This document shows, piece by piece, positions 18,871 to 28,252 of a stretch of DNA of 64,000 nucleotides (the stretch's first letter is position 1; each line of letters opens with the position of its first letter). Source of the DNA: Bacillota bacterium (GTDB lineage: Bacteria; Bacillota_A; Clostridia; Lachnospirales; Lachnospiraceae); contig JAEZTQ010000005.1 of assembly GCA_023443625.1 (NCBI GenBank), positions 143,322 through 207,321 of the forward strand. Reading direction: 5' to 3'. Under the pieces are notes generated by a model, which worked only from the letters and a program-made list of their open reading frames with translations, was not told the origin of the DNA and searched no databases. The translations under genes were made by a program, and so were the position numbers.

Positions 18871-19113
18871 TTATACTGCTTGTATCTTTAAACTGGAAAC
18901 CTTGATTTTTCCATTATCTCTTGAAAACTTTATGATACTGTTTCTCTCAATACAGCTACCAAATTTTTTGGCATGCATTATATCAATATCAAATTGATAA
19001 ATAATATCTTTTTGATTATCGCTTTGATAATAATCGTATAGTAAATCCTCACAATGAAGTATTTCAGAAAAATGCTTTGATTTATTCTTTCTTCTCTCGT
19101 CAGATCCAGGCGT
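18871..19113 (-). pseudogene. Gene fragment upstream of the ABC exporter
   Basis: An open minus-strand frame of about 80 codons has protein-like composition (for example HFSEILHCEDLLYDYYQSDNQ trimmed at its core, then FDIDIMHAKKFGSC and IIKFSRDNGKIKVSSL) and ends 66 bp before the exporter gene. Two stop codons lie immediately upstream of the open part, and there is no ATG with a ribosome site near the front. It is probably the 3' remnant of a longer gene. Function unknown. Confidence 0.4.
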
Positions 19114-19583
19114 TTATATTTAGTTCGTACGGGTGAATCAAAAGTATAATATAATACAATTCTAAGGAAACTATACTCTTATGATTTCCATATGTCAATA
19201 TTTTACATATATTATGATAATTTATTTTTTTCTATATTACGACCGAATTGGTCCTAATTTATGATTTTATTTCGCCAGATGATGCAGTTATATCTCTTTT
19301 TTAGTTCATTCTTGACTAATTAACCCGTCCAATAGTTAAACTCTTACCCTGTCAAACCTTCAAAATGAATGCTCCAACATACCCATAAAAGGACCCTATC
19401 GCTGGCTGAAAATATGAAAATAGAGAGCTTTAGATTTTATATCTAAATCTCTCCATCAACAAATATTATCAAATATTAATATGTTTTAATCCCCCATTAT
19501 AATCCAATAATCCACTGCACTTTTCAAGTTAATATAACTGCTGACTCACATACCTTAAGAGTATCGCAAAATGCATCAGTATT
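19114..19583. other. AT-rich intergenic stretch without recognisable gene
   Basis: No frame with protein-like content on either strand. Apart from the hairpin at 19422-19454 I see no feature I can name. Confidence 0.5.
19422..19454 (-). terminator. Possible terminator after the Hpt gene
   Basis: GAGAGCTTTAGAT and ATCTAAATCTCTC form an imperfect stem with a short loop; on the minus strand it is followed by TATTTTCATATTTTC. It lies about 130 bp beyond the Hpt stop. Confidence 0.5.
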
Positions 19584-19946
19584 TCAGTTAGAATCCGCAT
19601 TTTCACTATTTAATATATTAATTATTTTATTGTATTCCTTTGATAATTCGTTAATATCTCGCTGCATTGGTTCCTTATTATTTTTTACATCCTCAAGGAT
19701 TACCTTACTTATTTGTTCTAATCGAACAAAACCTAAATTAGCAGCTAATCCTTTTAAGGTATGAATTTGTATTAGGGTATTATTATAATCCTTTGCAGCA
19801 ATCGCATCTTGGAACCCTTGATAATTCGGATCTTTACTGAATTTTCTGCATATTGATATATATAGCTGCTCATTATCACCAAGGCGACTTATAATATTAT
19901 TAACATCTACACCAATTTTACTTAGACTAAGGGTTATATTATCCAT
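19584..19946 (-). CDS. Histidine phosphotransfer (Hpt) protein
   Basis: A 120-residue stand-alone Hpt domain. The phospho-accepting histidine is in IHTLKGLAANLGF near residue 69, the standard HxLKGxAxxxG motif. It follows the hybrid histidine kinase gene in the same direction. The kinase has HisKA, HATPase and receiver domains but no Hpt domain of its own, so this protein probably completes the phosphorelay. No output regulator is encoded nearby. Confidence 0.92.
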   Translation of the reverse strand: MDNITLSLSKIGVDVNNIISRLGDNEQLYISICRKFSKDPNYQGFQDAIAAKDYNNTLIQIHTLKGLAANLGFVRLEQISKVILEDVKNNKEPMQRDINELSKEYNKIINILNSENADSN

Positions 19947-20043
19947 GATATTACCATTCCTCTTTTGCTAAATTCTTTCTATAAGTTTTTGCAATTACTA
20001 ATCATATTTAGTCCTATTTACCTTAGGAATCCTTTTTATTAAC

Positions 20044-20118
20044 TATTACTTATAAAAACTTTTACTTATTATAACTTTTACTTATTATAACTTTTACTTA
20101 TAATGACTTATACTTATA
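20044..20118. repeat. Short AT-rich tandem repeat between kinase and Hpt gene
   Basis: About four copies of a 17-bp unit like ACTTTTACTTATTATAA, the last ones degenerate, fill the spacer between the two phosphorelay genes. Confidence 0.8.
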
Positions 20119-20121
20119 TTA

Positions 20122-21825
20122 CTACATAATAATATTATGTAAAGCTTTATAAATATCTTCAATTTGTATTAATTTTGAAATATGATAATTCATACCAGAT
20201 TCATAACTTAATTGATCCTCAGAATAATCATCTGCTGTTTGCGCTATGATACATATGGTCTTTGCATCTGGATGGGAGGATTCCCTAATTGCTTTAGCTG
20301 TTTCATATCCATCTAATTCTGGCATTTGCAAATCCATTAGGATAATATCAAAATATCCTTTCTCTGAAGCTAAAAATAACTCTAAGGCCTCATATCCATT
20401 CCTAGCTGTTTCAACCTTCATATTAGTTTTTTTAAGAAGTTCATATGTGATTACCATATTTATTTCGTTATCTTCTACTACTAGAACCCGTTTACCCTTC
20501 AAATCATACTCCATGGATTTCGTGCTTAATTTTGTACCCTCTTCTTGTAAAAGGGGCTTCATATTGATACGAAAGACAATTTGAATTGTGATGGTTGTCC
20601 CTTTATCAACTATGCTATTTACATGGATATTGCCCCCCATCAATTCAACTAAATCCTTTACTATGGTCATGCCTATCCCTGTACCGCCATATTCTTCTCC
20701 AATTGAAGTGTTTTCCTGTTCAAAGGGTTCATAAAGATGATTTATATACTCCTGCTCCATACCCCTGCCTGTATCAGAAATTATAAAATTAAATAAAGTC
20801 TTATCCGCATGACTTTCCATCTCCGTTACCTCGAATATGATTTTGCCTCTCTTAGGTGTAAATTTTATTGAATTTGATAGGCAGTTTTCTAAGATCTGTA
20901 TCAAACGAAGACTATCACCTAATAGATAATCATTCCTTAGGTTATTTATAGTAAATCTATACTCTTGATTTTTTAACTCAGCCTGAGAATTCATTAGAGA
21001 GGAAAATGACCTTAATACTTCACTGATTTGAAAAGGTTTCTTCGATAATATGAGCTTATCACTATCCATTTTAGAAAAATCTAAAATATTATTTATCAAT
21101 GTTAAAAGCTTATTAGAAGAATTATGAATACTATTTAAGTAATATTCAATTTTATTACTATCATTCATTGAATCAAGTGCCAGCTGAGTCATTCCTATAA
21201 TACCATTGATAGGTGTTTTTAACTCATGACTCATATGAGATAAAAATATCTTTTTTGCATCATTGGCTTTATGTAATTTTAATAAAGCATCTTTTAATGC
21301 TATTTGTGTTTTCTTTTCTCTAGTTATATCTACTGTATTTATAACATACCTAATTTCATTTTTACTAATATGTATGCGGTATATCCTAAGTAAAATCCAA
21401 CATCTTATTTTTGACACTGGCTTAATATATTCGAAATCATCTTCCAATAGATCATCACTGCCGTAGGGAGTAAAAAAATCCAATATTCTCTTTCTTTTTT
21501 CAAAAGTTAAGAAATTCAGCAATTTTTCTTTTTCCTTTTGCAATACTCTATTGTTCACCTCTAGAGCTTTTACAATATTTTGTGATATATATTCAAATCT
21601 CCTATTGTTAAAATCATAGATTATGAATACATTGTCAACATAAGCATCTAGGGAGTATATAAGTCCACTATTGTATTTAAATCCATTCCTTCTTCTATTT
21701 ATTCTTATTGCAAGATATACAGTAAGAAGCAAAATGAAAGCAGAGATAGCAACAAGCAGAATAACAGTTGCATAAGCCATCCTACTAGTTTCACTAAGCT
21801 TGAATAAATATATTCTATTCAACAC
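20122..21825 (-). CDS. Hybrid sensor histidine kinase with receiver domain
   Basis: A 567-residue membrane kinase. One N-terminal helix (residues about 14-40) anchors it, a PAS-like region follows (about 55-180), then HisKA with the phospho-histidine in FLSHMSHELKTPINGIIGM, HATPase boxes ENCLSNSIKF (N), DTGRGM (G1) and GGTGIGMTIV (G2), and a C-terminal receiver domain with RVLVVEDNEIN, phospho-acceptor ILMDLQMPELDG and a late conserved lysine in ISKLI. It starts at GTG or the adjacent TTG after GGGGAGG. There is no extracellular sensor domain of any size. Signal and target are unknown. Confidence 0.93.
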   Translation of the reverse strand: MLNRIYLFKLSETSRMAYATVILLVAISAFILLLTVYLAIRINRRRNGFKYNSGLIYSLDAYVDNVFIIYDFNNRRFEYISQNIVKALEVNNRVLQKEKEKLLNFLTFEKRKRILDFFTPYGSDDLLEDDFEYIKPVSKIRCWILLRIYRIHISKNEIRYVINTVDITREKKTQIALKDALLKLHKANDAKKIFLSHMSHELKTPINGIIGMTQLALDSMNDSNKIEYYLNSIHNSSNKLLTLINNILDFSKMDSDKLILSKKPFQISEVLRSFSSLMNSQAELKNQEYRFTINNLRNDYLLGDSLRLIQILENCLSNSIKFTPKRGKIIFEVTEMESHADKTLFNFIISDTGRGMEQEYINHLYEPFEQENTSIGEEYGGTGIGMTIVKDLVELMGGNIHVNSIVDKGTTITIQIVFRINMKPLLQEEGTKLSTKSMEYDLKGKRVLVVEDNEINMVITYELLKKTNMKVETARNGYEALELFLASEKGYFDIILMDLQMPELDGYETAKAIRESSHPDAKTICIIAQTADDYSEDQLSYESGMNYHISKLIQIEDIYKALHNIIM

Positions 21826-21839
21826 ATCCTCCCCTATCC

Positions 21840-22210
21840 CCCAATATTATTATTTTTTTGGAATAACTTATTTTTTAGAATAACTGTTTTTAGGAATAAC
21901 TGTTTTTGGAATAACTGTTCTTAGGAATAAACTGTTTTTTGGAATAACTGTTTTTTGGAATAACTGTTTTTGGAATAACTGTTTTTAGGAATAACTTTTT
22001 TTAGGAATAAACTGTTTTTTAGGAATAACTTTTTTTTAGAATAACTGTTTTTTAAAAATTAATTTCTTTAGTAATGGTTGTTTTCGTAATGATTTTTTAG
22101 TAATGATTAATTTTTCGTAATGATTGCCTTTGGTTATAATTTTATAGTAATGATTATCTTTAGTAATAATTTTTCGTAATGATTATTTTTTCGTAATAAT
22201 CATTTTTACC
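21840..22210. repeat. AT-rich degenerate tandem arrays upstream of the kinase gene
   Basis: Two adjoining arrays fill the kinase upstream region. From 21850 to about 22055 there are around 13 copies of GGAATAACTGTTTTTA, spaced 15-18 bp with variable T-runs. From about 22065 to 22205 a second family of around nine copies resembling AGTAATGATTATTTTT follows. Unit lengths drift, mostly in the T-runs, as expected from slippage. No coding frame spans them. Confidence 0.9.
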
Positions 22211-22242
22211 ACAGTATATATCGAATAATTCACTAATAAATA

Positions 22243-22279
22243 AAACACTAAAAGTATTATAAGCTTACTTTTAGTGTTT
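22243..22279. terminator. Bidirectional terminator downstream of the carboxylase operon
   Basis: A 14-bp perfect stem (AAACACTAAAAGTA and TACTTTTAGTGTTT) with a nine-base loop has T-rich sequence on both exits. It lies about 95 bp beyond the oadA-like stop. A 19-bp direct repeat (TCATCAAAATGCTATATTT, near 22312 and 22354) lies between them. Confidence 0.85.
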
Positions 22280-22374
22280 TTTCTGTAATAAGATGAAAGT
22301 ATAAAGTATTCATCAAAATGCTATATTTTGATTATGATGAAGGTATAATGGTTTCATCAAAATGCTATATTTTA

Positions 22375-23787
22375 TTATACGGGATATGCTTTGTTTGCTT
22401 TATCAGCAGCCGTTACATCAATCCCTGTTTTTTGTGCTTGACGATACTTAAAGAAATCAAGGGCAACCTGGGGGAATAGAGCGTAGGATAATACATCCTC
22501 ATCTTGTTCCTTCCAATCAGCTATTTCAGCTTCAATTTTGTGAAGCTCTGGCTCTATTAAGTCTGCTGGACGGCAAGTAATGGGTTTTTTATCTCCATTA
22601 ACCTTCTTCTGAACTTCCGCATTAAAAGGTTTTACAGTCTGACCATATTCTCCTGCTAACAAAGCCTTTGTTTCTTTTGTAACCATCTTATAACGTTCTC
22701 CAGCAATAACATTCAGTACTGCCTGAGTTCCAACAATTTGACTGGAAGGGGTTACTAATGGTGGTTCACCAAAATCTTTACGAACCCTGGGAATTTCCTT
22801 TAATACATCATAATATTTATCTTCTTGATTGCTTTCTTTTAATTGGGATACCAAGTTGGATAACATTCCACCTGGAACCTGGTATAGAAGTGTCTTAATA
22901 TCAACACCCATAACCTTAGGATTTAATAATCCGGTCTCTAAAGCTTTATCACGAAGAGGACGGAAATAATCTGCGATTTCAGCCAATAAATTCTGATCAA
23001 AACCTGTGTCATAAGGGGTTCCTTTAAAGGTTTCAACCATTACTTCTGTTGCTGGCTGGCTAGTACCCATAGCAAAAGGCGACATTGCTGTATCAATAAT
23101 ATCACAGCCTGCTTCAACAGCCTTTAAATAACTCATTCCACCCACACCACTGGTGTAATGGGTATGAAGATCTATAGGAATACTTACAGCGGATTTTAAT
23201 GTAGTAATTAGGGAGGTTGCTTCATATGGCACTAAAAGACCTGCCATATCCTTGATACAAATGGAGGATGCACCCAATTCCTCAATTCTCTTAGCCATCT
23301 TAACATAATATTCTGGTGTATAAGCATCGCCTAAGGTATAGGAAATAGCAATCTGTGCATGACCCTTTTCCTTATTCGTCGCTTTTACTGCACATTCAAG
23401 GTTACGAATATCATTTAAAGCATCAAAAATACGAATTATATCAATACCATTAGCAAAGGATTTCTGCACAAAATATTCAACAACATCATCAGCATAGTGA
23501 CGATATCCAAGAATATTTTGACCACGAAATAGCATTTGTAATTTTGTATTTTTAAAGCCTTTTCTAATTACTCTTAATCTTTCCCATGGGTCTTCTTTAA
23601 GGAAACGTAAGGAAGCGTCAAAGGTCGCGCCGCCCCAACATTCCACTGCATGATAACCTACTTTATCCATAGTTTCAAGAATGGGAATCATCTCATCTGT
23701 TGCCATTCTTGTAGCAATCAGGGATTGGTGGGCATCACGTAATATAGTTTCGGTTATTTTAACCGGTCTTTTTACTTGTTCAGCCAT
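22375..23787 (-). CDS. oadA: Oxaloacetate decarboxylase alpha / transcarboxylase 5S-like subunit
   Basis: The 470-residue protein holds the pyruvate/oxaloacetate carboxyltransferase module: ETILRDAHQSLIATRM at the start, the metal-site region IDLHTHYTSG, the carbamylated-lysine region CIKDMAGLL and the conserved carboxylase domain PLVTPSSQIVGTQA. It ends before any biotinyl domain; biotin is on the separate protein encoded just upstream. It should transfer CO2 between biotin and pyruvate/oxaloacetate. It is the last gene of the four-gene operon. Confidence 0.93.
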   Translation of the reverse strand: MAEQVKRPVKITETILRDAHQSLIATRMATDEMIPILETMDKVGYHAVECWGGATFDASLRFLKEDPWERLRVIRKGFKNTKLQMLFRGQNILGYRHYADDVVEYFVQKSFANGIDIIRIFDALNDIRNLECAVKATNKEKGHAQIAISYTLGDAYTPEYYVKMAKRIEELGASSICIKDMAGLLVPYEATSLITTLKSAVSIPIDLHTHYTSGVGGMSYLKAVEAGCDIIDTAMSPFAMGTSQPATEVMVETFKGTPYDTGFDQNLLAEIADYFRPLRDKALETGLLNPKVMGVDIKTLLYQVPGGMLSNLVSQLKESNQEDKYYDVLKEIPRVRKDFGEPPLVTPSSQIVGTQAVLNVIAGERYKMVTKETKALLAGEYGQTVKPFNAEVQKKVNGDKKPITCRPADLIEPELHKIEAEIADWKEQDEDVLSYALFPQVALDFFKYRQAQKTGIDVTAADKANKAYPV

Positions 23788-23814
23788 TACTCTACCTCCT
23801 GTTAATAATTTTGG

Positions 23815-24222
23815 TTAGTTTAATGTAGCCAAAAGAGTACCTGCTTCTACTGTTTGACCTGCAGTTACATTTATACTTGCTATAACGCCATCCTGAGGTG
23901 AAACAATTTCATTCTCCATCTTCATGGCTTCAAGAATTAATATAACATCACCTTTTTTCACTGTCTGGCCTACTGAAGCCTTTGCAGTGATAATCTTACC
24001 TGGCATAGGAGAGCTAACTTTAACGCTTCCAGCGCTTCCACCAGCAGGTGCTGGAGCAGGCGCTTCTGCCTTTGGAGCAGGTGCTGGTGCAGCTGCAGGT
24101 GCAGGCGCTGCTGTAGCAACAGGTGCAGGGGTATAAACAGGAGCAGGTGCAGGGGCAGCAACTCCTTCTTCAACTGATACATTATAAGTATTTCCATTAA
24201 CAGTAATTGTATAATATTTCAT
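23815..24222 (-). CDS. Biotin carboxyl carrier protein (biotinyl-lipoyl domain)
   Basis: The protein has three parts: an N-terminal MKYYTITVNGNTYNVSVEE strand region, a flexible linker made almost wholly of Ala and Pro (about residues 22-60), and a biotinyl domain with the attachment lysine in LEAMKMENEI. The start is placed after GGAGGATCTCATA, ten codons inside the longest frame, giving 135 residues. The carrier shuttles carboxyl groups between the two carboxyltransferases of the operon. The Ala-Pro linker resembles those of 1.3S or gamma-carrier subunits. Confidence 0.94.
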   Translation of the reverse strand: MKYYTITVNGNTYNVSVEEGVAAPAPAPVYTPAPVATAAPAPAAAPAPAPKAEAPAPAPAGGSAGSVKVSSPMPGKIITAKASVGQTVKKGDVILILEAMKMENEIVSPQDGVIASINVTAGQTVEAGTLLATLN

Positions 24223-24285
24223 TATGAGATCCTCCTTGTTCATTGGCACCACATGGTGTCCTACTATAACTTCCTAATAATCAGC

Positions 24286-24660
24286 CTATGCATTCATCCA
24301 TTTCTTACTGTTTACTTTACGAATGGAGCGAACAACGAAACCGTCTGCCGGAACGTCTCCTCCCATGGAAGCATAAATTGCAGCTGTTATAACAGCTACT
24401 AACTCATAATCATTTACTAATTCCTCTTGCTCATTGCTTTCTATCTGGGAGATAACATTATCTATAGAAGGGTTTGACGATGCTGTCTGTTCTGAAACAC
24501 TACCCTTTAAATTGGGCTTAATCTTAACAAAATAGGTGATTAACATAATTAGTATCAGAACTGATAAAGCAACAACCGCATAAAACAACATATTGATATT
24601 ATCTATAATATCTCTCGTTATAGCTGCAGGGCTGATTACTACGTACTCTAATATACTCAT
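24286..24660 (-). CDS. OadG-like small membrane subunit
   Basis: A 124-residue protein with one membrane helix (about residues 25-47, AVVALSVLILIMLITYFV), a linker, and a C-terminal part ending VVRSIRKVNSKKWMNA, as in gamma subunits of sodium-pumping decarboxylases. OadG anchors and assembles the complex. The position between the carboxyltransferase and biotin-carrier genes supports the call. Confidence 0.85.
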   Translation of the reverse strand: MSILEYVVISPAAITRDIIDNINMLFYAVVALSVLILIMLITYFVKIKPNLKGSVSEQTASSNPSIDNVISQIESNEQEELVNDYELVAVITAAIYASMGGDVPADGFVVRSIRKVNSKKWMNA

Positions 24661-24674
24661 AATCTCACCTCATC

Positions 24675-26111
24675 CTATATTGTGCCATGCTTTTTAGCAG
24701 GGCGGCTCTCTCTTTTTGTGAAGAGCATTTCAAAGGAATATATAGCATGCTTACGAACAGCTTCTGGTTCAATAATACTATCCACATATCCCCGTCTTGC
24801 TGCTGCTTCTGCACTGGATTGAAGAGATGCATATTCTGTTGCCTTCTCGCTTATTGTATCTGCAGCTTCGCCATCATACATAATCTGTGCTGCTAATTGG
24901 GCATTCATCATTCCAATCTGAGCGCTAGGTAATGCAAACACTAAATCAGCACCAATATGCTTTGAGTTCATAGAAAGATAGGATGTACCATAAGCTTTAC
25001 CCACAATAAAGTTAACCTTAGGTACCGTTGCATTAGCAAATGCATAAGTTAATTTAGCGGAGGCTTTTGCAATGGATTTTTCTTCTTCCACTGTAGCCTT
25101 ATAGCCATTAACATTGGTTAATGATAATAGGGGGATATTAAAAGCATCACAGAAATTAACAAAATCTGCAGCCTTTTCACAGCCTGCTTTTGTTAAGGTA
25201 CCATCAAAACGCTCGGTAACCTTACCTGCCTCATCAGTAACCTCTAAGCGATTGGCTACTGCACCCACGGTCATGCCGTTTAATCTGATAAAGCCTGTAA
25301 CCATTTCCTTAGCATAATCAGCCTTTATTTCAAAGAAATAATGATTATCTGAAATATCAATTAATGCTTTTTTGGTATCATTTACTTCACTTTCAAAATC
25401 AGGAAGTAGGCGATTAAGGTCATCTGTACATTCATCAAAAGAAGCATCATCTTCGTTATTTGTTGGTAATATTGCTATTAAGTCACGAATCTTTGCAATT
25501 ACTTCTTCCTCAGTTTGTCCAACATAATCCACCAAACCAGTCTTAGCCTGGTATGCAGCCTTAGAGGTATCATTTTTATCTTTGTTATTACCAGCTAAAG
25601 CATTGGGAGAGTTAACGAATAATCTAGCATCTTTACCCTCCATAAAAGAAAAGTCACTTAAAGAAGCCATCACAGCTAAACCACCACCGGAATTACCAAA
25701 CACAGCAGTAATCTGAGGGATTACACCTGAAGCCAAAGTCTGCTTCATATAAATCTCTCCAAAGCCGTTAAGAGCATCAGTTGCTTCCTGTAATCTAAGT
25801 CCAGTAGAATCAATAAACCCTACCACAGGAGCTCCTACTTTAAGTGCCATATCATAAATATGCGATATTTTTTTTGCATGCATTTCACCTACGGAACCAC
25901 CCATGGATGAAGCATCCTGACTAAATACATAAACAAGATTCCCATGAATTACACCATAACCGGTAATAACGCCATCAGCCGGGGTATCTTTTTGCAAAAG
26001 ATTAAAGTCTGTACTTCTTTTTGTAACGAAAGCGCCGACTTCAACAAAACTATTGTCGTCCAGCAAAGAAATAATTCTATCCTTTGCTGACAGTTGTGCT
26101 GTACTGCTCAT
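24675..26111 (-). CDS. Acyl-CoA carboxyltransferase (MmdA / 12S-like) subunit
   Basis: A 478-residue carboxyltransferase of the crotonase-like ACC/PCC beta family. Visible features are GVIHGNLVYVFSQDASSMGGSVGE trimmed to its core DASSMGG, the glycine-rich loops NSGGGLAVMASLSDF and NVNGYKATVEEE, and VGKAYGTSYLSM. It is shorter than typical MmdA (about 510). The substrate is not certain: methylmalonyl-CoA, propionyl-CoA or another acyl-CoA. It is the first gene of the operon. Confidence 0.9.
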   Translation of the reverse strand: MSSTAQLSAKDRIISLLDDNSFVEVGAFVTKRSTDFNLLQKDTPADGVITGYGVIHGNLVYVFSQDASSMGGSVGEMHAKKISHIYDMALKVGAPVVGFIDSTGLRLQEATDALNGFGEIYMKQTLASGVIPQITAVFGNSGGGLAVMASLSDFSFMEGKDARLFVNSPNALAGNNKDKNDTSKAAYQAKTGLVDYVGQTEEEVIAKIRDLIAILPTNNEDDASFDECTDDLNRLLPDFESEVNDTKKALIDISDNHYFFEIKADYAKEMVTGFIRLNGMTVGAVANRLEVTDEAGKVTERFDGTLTKAGCEKAADFVNFCDAFNIPLLSLTNVNGYKATVEEEKSIAKASAKLTYAFANATVPKVNFIVGKAYGTSYLSMNSKHIGADLVFALPSAQIGMMNAQLAAQIMYDGEAADTISEKATEYASLQSSAEAAARRGYVDSIIEPEAVRKHAIYSFEMLFTKRESRPAKKHGTI

Positions 26112-26165
26112 TTTCAGCCCTCCATTTTATATTGTTATATATAAATCAATTCTATGCCAAGTATA

Positions 26166-26194
26166 ATTGTATAATATTTATCACAAAAAGGCAA
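26166..26194 (-). promoter_or_regulatory. Probable promoter of the carboxylase operon
   Basis: Minus strand TTGCCT (26189-26194), 17 bp, TACAAT (26166-26171), about 55 bp before the first gene of the operon. Confidence 0.65.
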
Positions 26195-26382
26195 GGACAA
26201 AATAAGGAGTATTATGACAGTTTAAACAATATTAAACAATTCAAATCAATTCTCCCAGATTATCTCAGATTTACCTGTCAAATTATTAATATTATCAAGT
26301 GTAGTTAAACTTTGATATAATATATCTCACAATTAAAGGGCATTCTATCTGAATTTACTAATAAATTACTTCCATAAGATCT

Positions 26383-27009
26383 TTACATGTCAATATTGCA
26401 ATCTAATACTTTCTTGATTTTATTAATCTGAAAACCTTTTCGGTAAAGAGATGCTAATAGTTTTTGCTTTTCTTCCACAGATAATGCATCTATATCTTTG
26501 GATTTCTTTGCGACTACCTTTTGGATAGCTTTTAACTCTGGGTCTTCCTCTGACTCCAGATTATCATATTCCTCCACAAAAGCTTTATCTATGATCTCCT
26601 TGTTAATACCCTTTTGCTGAAGCTGTGTTTTTATAACAAGTTTGCTTTTGGTATACATCTTCTTTTTAACATAGTCCAAGGCATAGCGATCATCACTTAA
26701 AAATCCATATTGGGATACATAGGATATGGTTCGCCTTATGATATCTTTTGCATATCCAGCATCTTCAAGTTTTTTTCTTAACTCCTCTTCTGTACGATCC
26801 ATATATTTTAAAATGGATAAGGCTTTTTCCTTGGCTCGATAATAAATTTTTTCTTCTATTATGATTTCATAGCTAGATTGAGATATCTCTTCTCCCTCTC
26901 TTAAATTAAAATGATTGATTTCTTTCTGATATAATAAAAAGGCATATTCATCATCAATATATACTTTGACTTTAGATCGTCCCACATCCTCAAGCTGTGT
27001 AATTATCAT
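26383..27009 (-). CDS. recX: Regulatory protein RecX
   Basis: RecX binds RecA filaments and limits recombinase activity. The 208-residue protein is made of three-helix repeats typical of RecX (ALSILKYMDRTEEELRKKLE, YGFLSDDRYALDYVKKK, KQKLLASLYRKGFQINKIKK). The start is the ATG after AAGGAG; a GTG three codons earlier overlaps that ribosome site. It lies directly downstream of recA behind a terminator-like hairpin. Confidence 0.93.
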   Translation of the reverse strand: MIITQLEDVGRSKVKVYIDDEYAFLLYQKEINHFNLREGEEISQSSYEIIIEEKIYYRAKEKALSILKYMDRTEEELRKKLEDAGYAKDIIRRTISYVSQYGFLSDDRYALDYVKKKMYTKSKLVIKTQLQQKGINKEIIDKAFVEEYDNLESEEDPELKAIQKVVAKKSKDIDALSVEEKQKLLASLYRKGFQINKIKKVLDCNIDM

Positions 27010-27029
27010 ACAATGCACTCCTTAAAAAC

Positions 27030-27109
27030 AGGCTGTCCTATAGAATATTCAAGTATAGGTGTTATATAACTTAAAACCCATCTACCTGCTACTCCCCCTT
27101 GGACAGCCT
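27030..27109 (-). terminator. Terminator between recA and recX
   Basis: Minus strand AGGCTGTCC and GGACAGCCT, 9 bp perfect, enclose about 60 bases and are followed by GTTTTTAAGGAG. The T-run runs directly into the recX ribosome site, so read-through would control recX dose. Confidence 0.75.
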
Positions 27110-27137
27110 TTGTTTCTATTAATTACTTATAGATTAA

Positions 27138-28163
27138 TTATTCTAATACTTCTGTATATCTTTTAGTTGGAGCCAAGGAATACTTCTCCCGAACCTTAGT
27201 CTCAACCTCTTCAAATATCTGAGGATTTTCTAATAAGTACTGCTTGGCATTCTCCCTGCCCTGACCGATTTTAGCATCGTTATAAGCATACCAGGCACCA
27301 CTTTTATTAATGATTCCAGAATCGGCTGCCAAATCAAGAACATCACCTTCTCTAGAGATACCTTTACCAAACATAATATCAAATTCCGCTTCTCTAAAAG
27401 GAGGTGCAATTTTATTCTTAACAATCTTAACTCTTGTTCTATTACCAACAACCTCTCCGCCCTGCTTTAGGGATTCAATTCTTCGTACATCCAGTCGGAT
27501 TGAGGAATAGAATTTGAGAGCACGTCCACCAGTTGTTGTCTCTGGATTACCAAACATAATACCAACCTTCTCACGCAACTGGTTAATAAATACAACAATA
27601 CAATTGGACTTACTAATGACTGCTGTTAATTTACGAAGAGCCTGTGACATGAGCCTTGCTTGAAGACCTACATGGGCATCTCCCATCTCGCCGTCAATCT
27701 CAGCCCTAGGTACTAAGGCTGCTACAGAGTCCACAATAATTATATCTACAGCACCGGAACGTACCATAGTCTCTGTAATTTCCAAAGCCTGTTCACCATT
27801 ATCTGGCTGGGAAATATATAAATTATCAATATCTACACCTATATTCTTAGCATATGCAGGATCAAGCGCATGCTCTGCATCAATAAAACCTGCGATACCG
27901 CCCATCTTCTGTACCTCGGATACCATATGTAGGGCAACGGTTGTCTTACCACTTGATTCAGGACCATAAACCTCGATAATTCTTCCCCTGGGAACTCCTC
28001 CTAGGCCCAGAGCAATATCCAAACTAATGGAACCAGTAGGAACGGTCTCAATGTTCATATTTGCATTGGTATCACCAAGCTTCATTACGGAACCTTTTCC
28101 ATATTGCTTCTCAATCTGTGCAAGAGCAGATTCCAAAGCTCTTATTTTATCATCCTTTGCCAT
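27138..28163 (-). CDS. recA: Recombinase A
   Basis: RecA catalyses DNA strand exchange and LexA self-cleavage. The Walker [10 protein letters not shown], the [11 protein letters not shown] loop and [19 protein letters not shown] segment are intact. The start [14 protein letters not shown] is preferred over an upstream ATG because GGGAGATTGG precedes it; the protein is then 341 residues. It has its own promoter with an SOS box in the leader, so DNA damage should induce it. Confidence 0.99.
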   Translation of the reverse strand: MAKDDKIRALESALAQIEKQYGKGSVMKLGDTNANMNIETVPTGSISLDIALGLGGVPRGRIIEVYGPESSGKTTVALHMVSEVQKMGGIAGFIDAEHALDPAYAKNIGVDIDNLYISQPDNGEQALEITETMVRSGAVDIIIVDSVAALVPRAEIDGEMGDAHVGLQARLMSQALRKLTAVISKSNCIVVFINQLREKVGIMFGNPETTTGGRALKFYSSIRLDVRRIESLKQGGEVVGNRTRVKIVKNKIAPPFREAEFDIMFGKGISREGDVLDLAADSGIINKSGAWYAYNDAKIGQGRENAKQYLLENPQIFEEVETKVREKYSLAPTKRYTEVLE

Positions 28164-28203
28164 ATCCAATCTCCCTTTTAATGAAGGATCACCCTTCAAA
28201 ATA

Positions 28204-28217
28204 CGAACTAATGTTCT
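28204..28217. promoter_or_regulatory. LexA (SOS) box at recA
   Basis: Minus-strand AGAACATTAGTTCG matches the Gram-positive LexA consensus CGAACnnnnGTTCG except for the first base. It lies immediately downstream of the -10 box, over the start site. Confidence 0.88.
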
Positions 28218-28223
28218 GAACAC

Positions 28224-28252
28224 ATATTAACTTATTTTTAAAGTAATGTCAA
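28224..28252 (-). promoter_or_regulatory. Sigma-A promoter of recA
   Basis: Minus strand TTGACA (28247-28252), 17 bp, TAATAT (28224-28229), about 60 bp before the recA ATG. Confidence 0.88.

Noticed and set aside
21840..22210. Tandem arrays as a CRISPR array
   Set aside because: Units are degenerate, contiguous and AT-rich, with no unique spacers of constant length and no cas genes nearby.
23924..24136. Plus-strand Ala/Gly-rich frame opposite the biotin carrier gene
   Set aside because: It is the antisense of the Ala-Pro linker, with no ribosome site.
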